Source of the DNA: SAR202 cluster bacterium | GTDB lineage: Bacteria > Chloroflexota > Dehalococcoidia > SAR202 > CAJWER01 | Direction of reading: 5' to 3' | DNA length: 14,263 nt | NCBI GenBank assembly: GCA_030740335.1 | Contig: JASLXL010000265.1 | Coordinates: 1-14,263 of the forward strand | In this document: positions 13,649 to 14,263 of the stretch, in pieces | How positions within the stretch are numbered: position 1 is the first letter of the stretch | Layout: each line of letters opens with the position of its first letter | Program-made: the position numbers and the translations under genes | The notes under the pieces: generated by a model | The model's input: the letters and a program-made list of their open reading frames with translations, nothing else | What the model was told of the DNA's origin: nothing | Databases searched by the model: none

Positions 13649-14263
13649 TCACTCGCACAGTCCCTCAGCCTCCCCACCCAACCCTACAAGCCGCACCTTA
13701 TCCCCCACCTGGACGCCGCTTTCCAACGCCACTCCGCCACCAATCTCGAAGACGTGAGACGCTGACGGTACATCGTAGCGTGGGAGCTCCGAATCCGCCG
13801 TGCCCTTAGTCGGCGCTGGCGCGTCTGCAGTCACGTCGACGACCATACACTCCTCGGATATCCACACCAGGTCTAGCGAAATCAGCATCCCATTCATCCA
13901 GATCGTCGGAGCAGATCCGAACCTCGACGTAAACAGCATTCCGTGACGAGGCTCCAGGCTCTCCCTCCCCGACAACCCCAGCTGCCGCTCGGTCGCCGTC
14001 TCAGCAATCTCCACAGAGAACACAATGTCGCCGATAACGACAGACGGCCCCGGCGTCTTAGTGGGCATAGGAACGGCCGTTGGGATTGAGGTGGCTGTGG
14101 GAGCAGCCGGAAGAGGCATCGCCGTCGGAGCTCGTGTGGGCACTACGGCTGCACTCGCAGTGGGAACGGCGACAGGAGACGTGGCTGGGGCAGGGGTGCT
14201 CGTTGCACTCGACGCAACCTGTCCACCACTACACGCGACGGCCGCCACACCGATCAGCACTAC
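13649..14263 (-). CDS. DUF192 lipoprotein (5' end at or beyond window edge)
   Basis: At least 203 residues. The visible N-terminus VLIGVAAVACSGG is the end of a lipoprotein signal peptide, with Cys at residue 10 from the GTG at 14260. The frame is still open at the window edge, so the true start probably lies to the right. Residues ~17-73 form a Ser/Thr/Pro/Ala-rich linker typical of exported Gram-positive-like and Chloroflexota lipoproteins. The DUF192 domain (~75-195) shows ATERQLGLSGRESLEPRHGML, then IWMNGMLISLDLVWI (FWMKNTxxPLDxIFI in most members), then FEIGGGVALESGVQVGD. The family's biochemical role is not established. The gene is convergent with the glycosidase and Kelch remnant. Confidence 0.82.
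   Translation of the reverse strand, partial: VVLIGVAAVACSGGQVASSATSTPAPATSPVAVPTASAAVVPTRAPTAMPLPAAPTATSIPTAVPMPTKTPGPSVVIGDIVFSVEIAETATERQLGLSGRESLEPRHGMLFTSRFGSAPTIWMNGMLISLDLVWISEECMVVDVTADAPAPTKGTADSELPRYDVPSASHVFEIGGGVALESGVQVGDKVRLVGLGGEAEGLCE

Overview
The window reads as bacterial chromosome of moderately high GC with loosely packed, mostly monocistronic genes on both strands. The gene mix is an aminotransferase, an amidase-signature hydrolase, a gamma-glutamyltransferase, a PIG-L deacetylase, a dihydrodipicolinate-synthase-like lyase, a GH42-like glycosidase, an FmdB zinc ribbon with a Gly/Cys-rich tail, and DUF4395 and DUF192 proteins. It recalls catabolism-rich Chloroflexota (SAR202/Dehalococcoidia-like). 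That assignment is an inference from gene style; no marker gene here proves it.

Layout. 1-768 is the 3' part of a class-III aminotransferase, followed by a REP-like palindromic repeat (804-890), a minus-strand FmdB zinc ribbon (913-1149) and an amidase (1260-2678). 2679-2945 is intergenic and carries copy A of a dispersed repeat. A minus-strand DUF4395 membrane protein (2946-3443) sits behind a minus-strand terminator and the N-terminal remnant of an NAD-dependent epimerase (3497-3811). A gamma-glutamyltransferase gene (3974-5779) is complete except for one in-frame TAA. The minus-strand block 5843-7484 holds a PilB/GspE-type ATPase cut off before its Walker A motif, preceded by an FHA-domain remnant broken by a frameshift and a stop. 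Then come a TolB-like beta-propeller lipoprotein (7921-8913), eroded nuoA and nuoB ends (8942-9234), a LmbE/PIG-L deacetylase (9368-10132), repeat copy B, a DHDPS-like lyase (10363-11316), a GH42-like glycosidase (11361-13442), an orphan Kelch-like blade (13459-13629) and the minus-strand DUF192 lipoprotein running off the right edge.

The most striking property is the amount of gene debris. Six loci are recognisable members of common families broken by deletions, frameshifts or stops: epimerase, gamma-glutamyltransferase, PilB, FHA, NuoA/NuoB and Kelch. They lie between genes that look perfectly intact. The likely working unit is the right-hand set, in which the deacetylase, the aldolase-type lyase and the glycosidase could act on an amino sugar or sugar-acid glycan; the lyase and glycosidase are probably co-transcribed. 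Both of these enzymes lack canonical active-site residues of their families. I saw no CRISPR array, phage, transposase, defence system, rRNA or tRNA.
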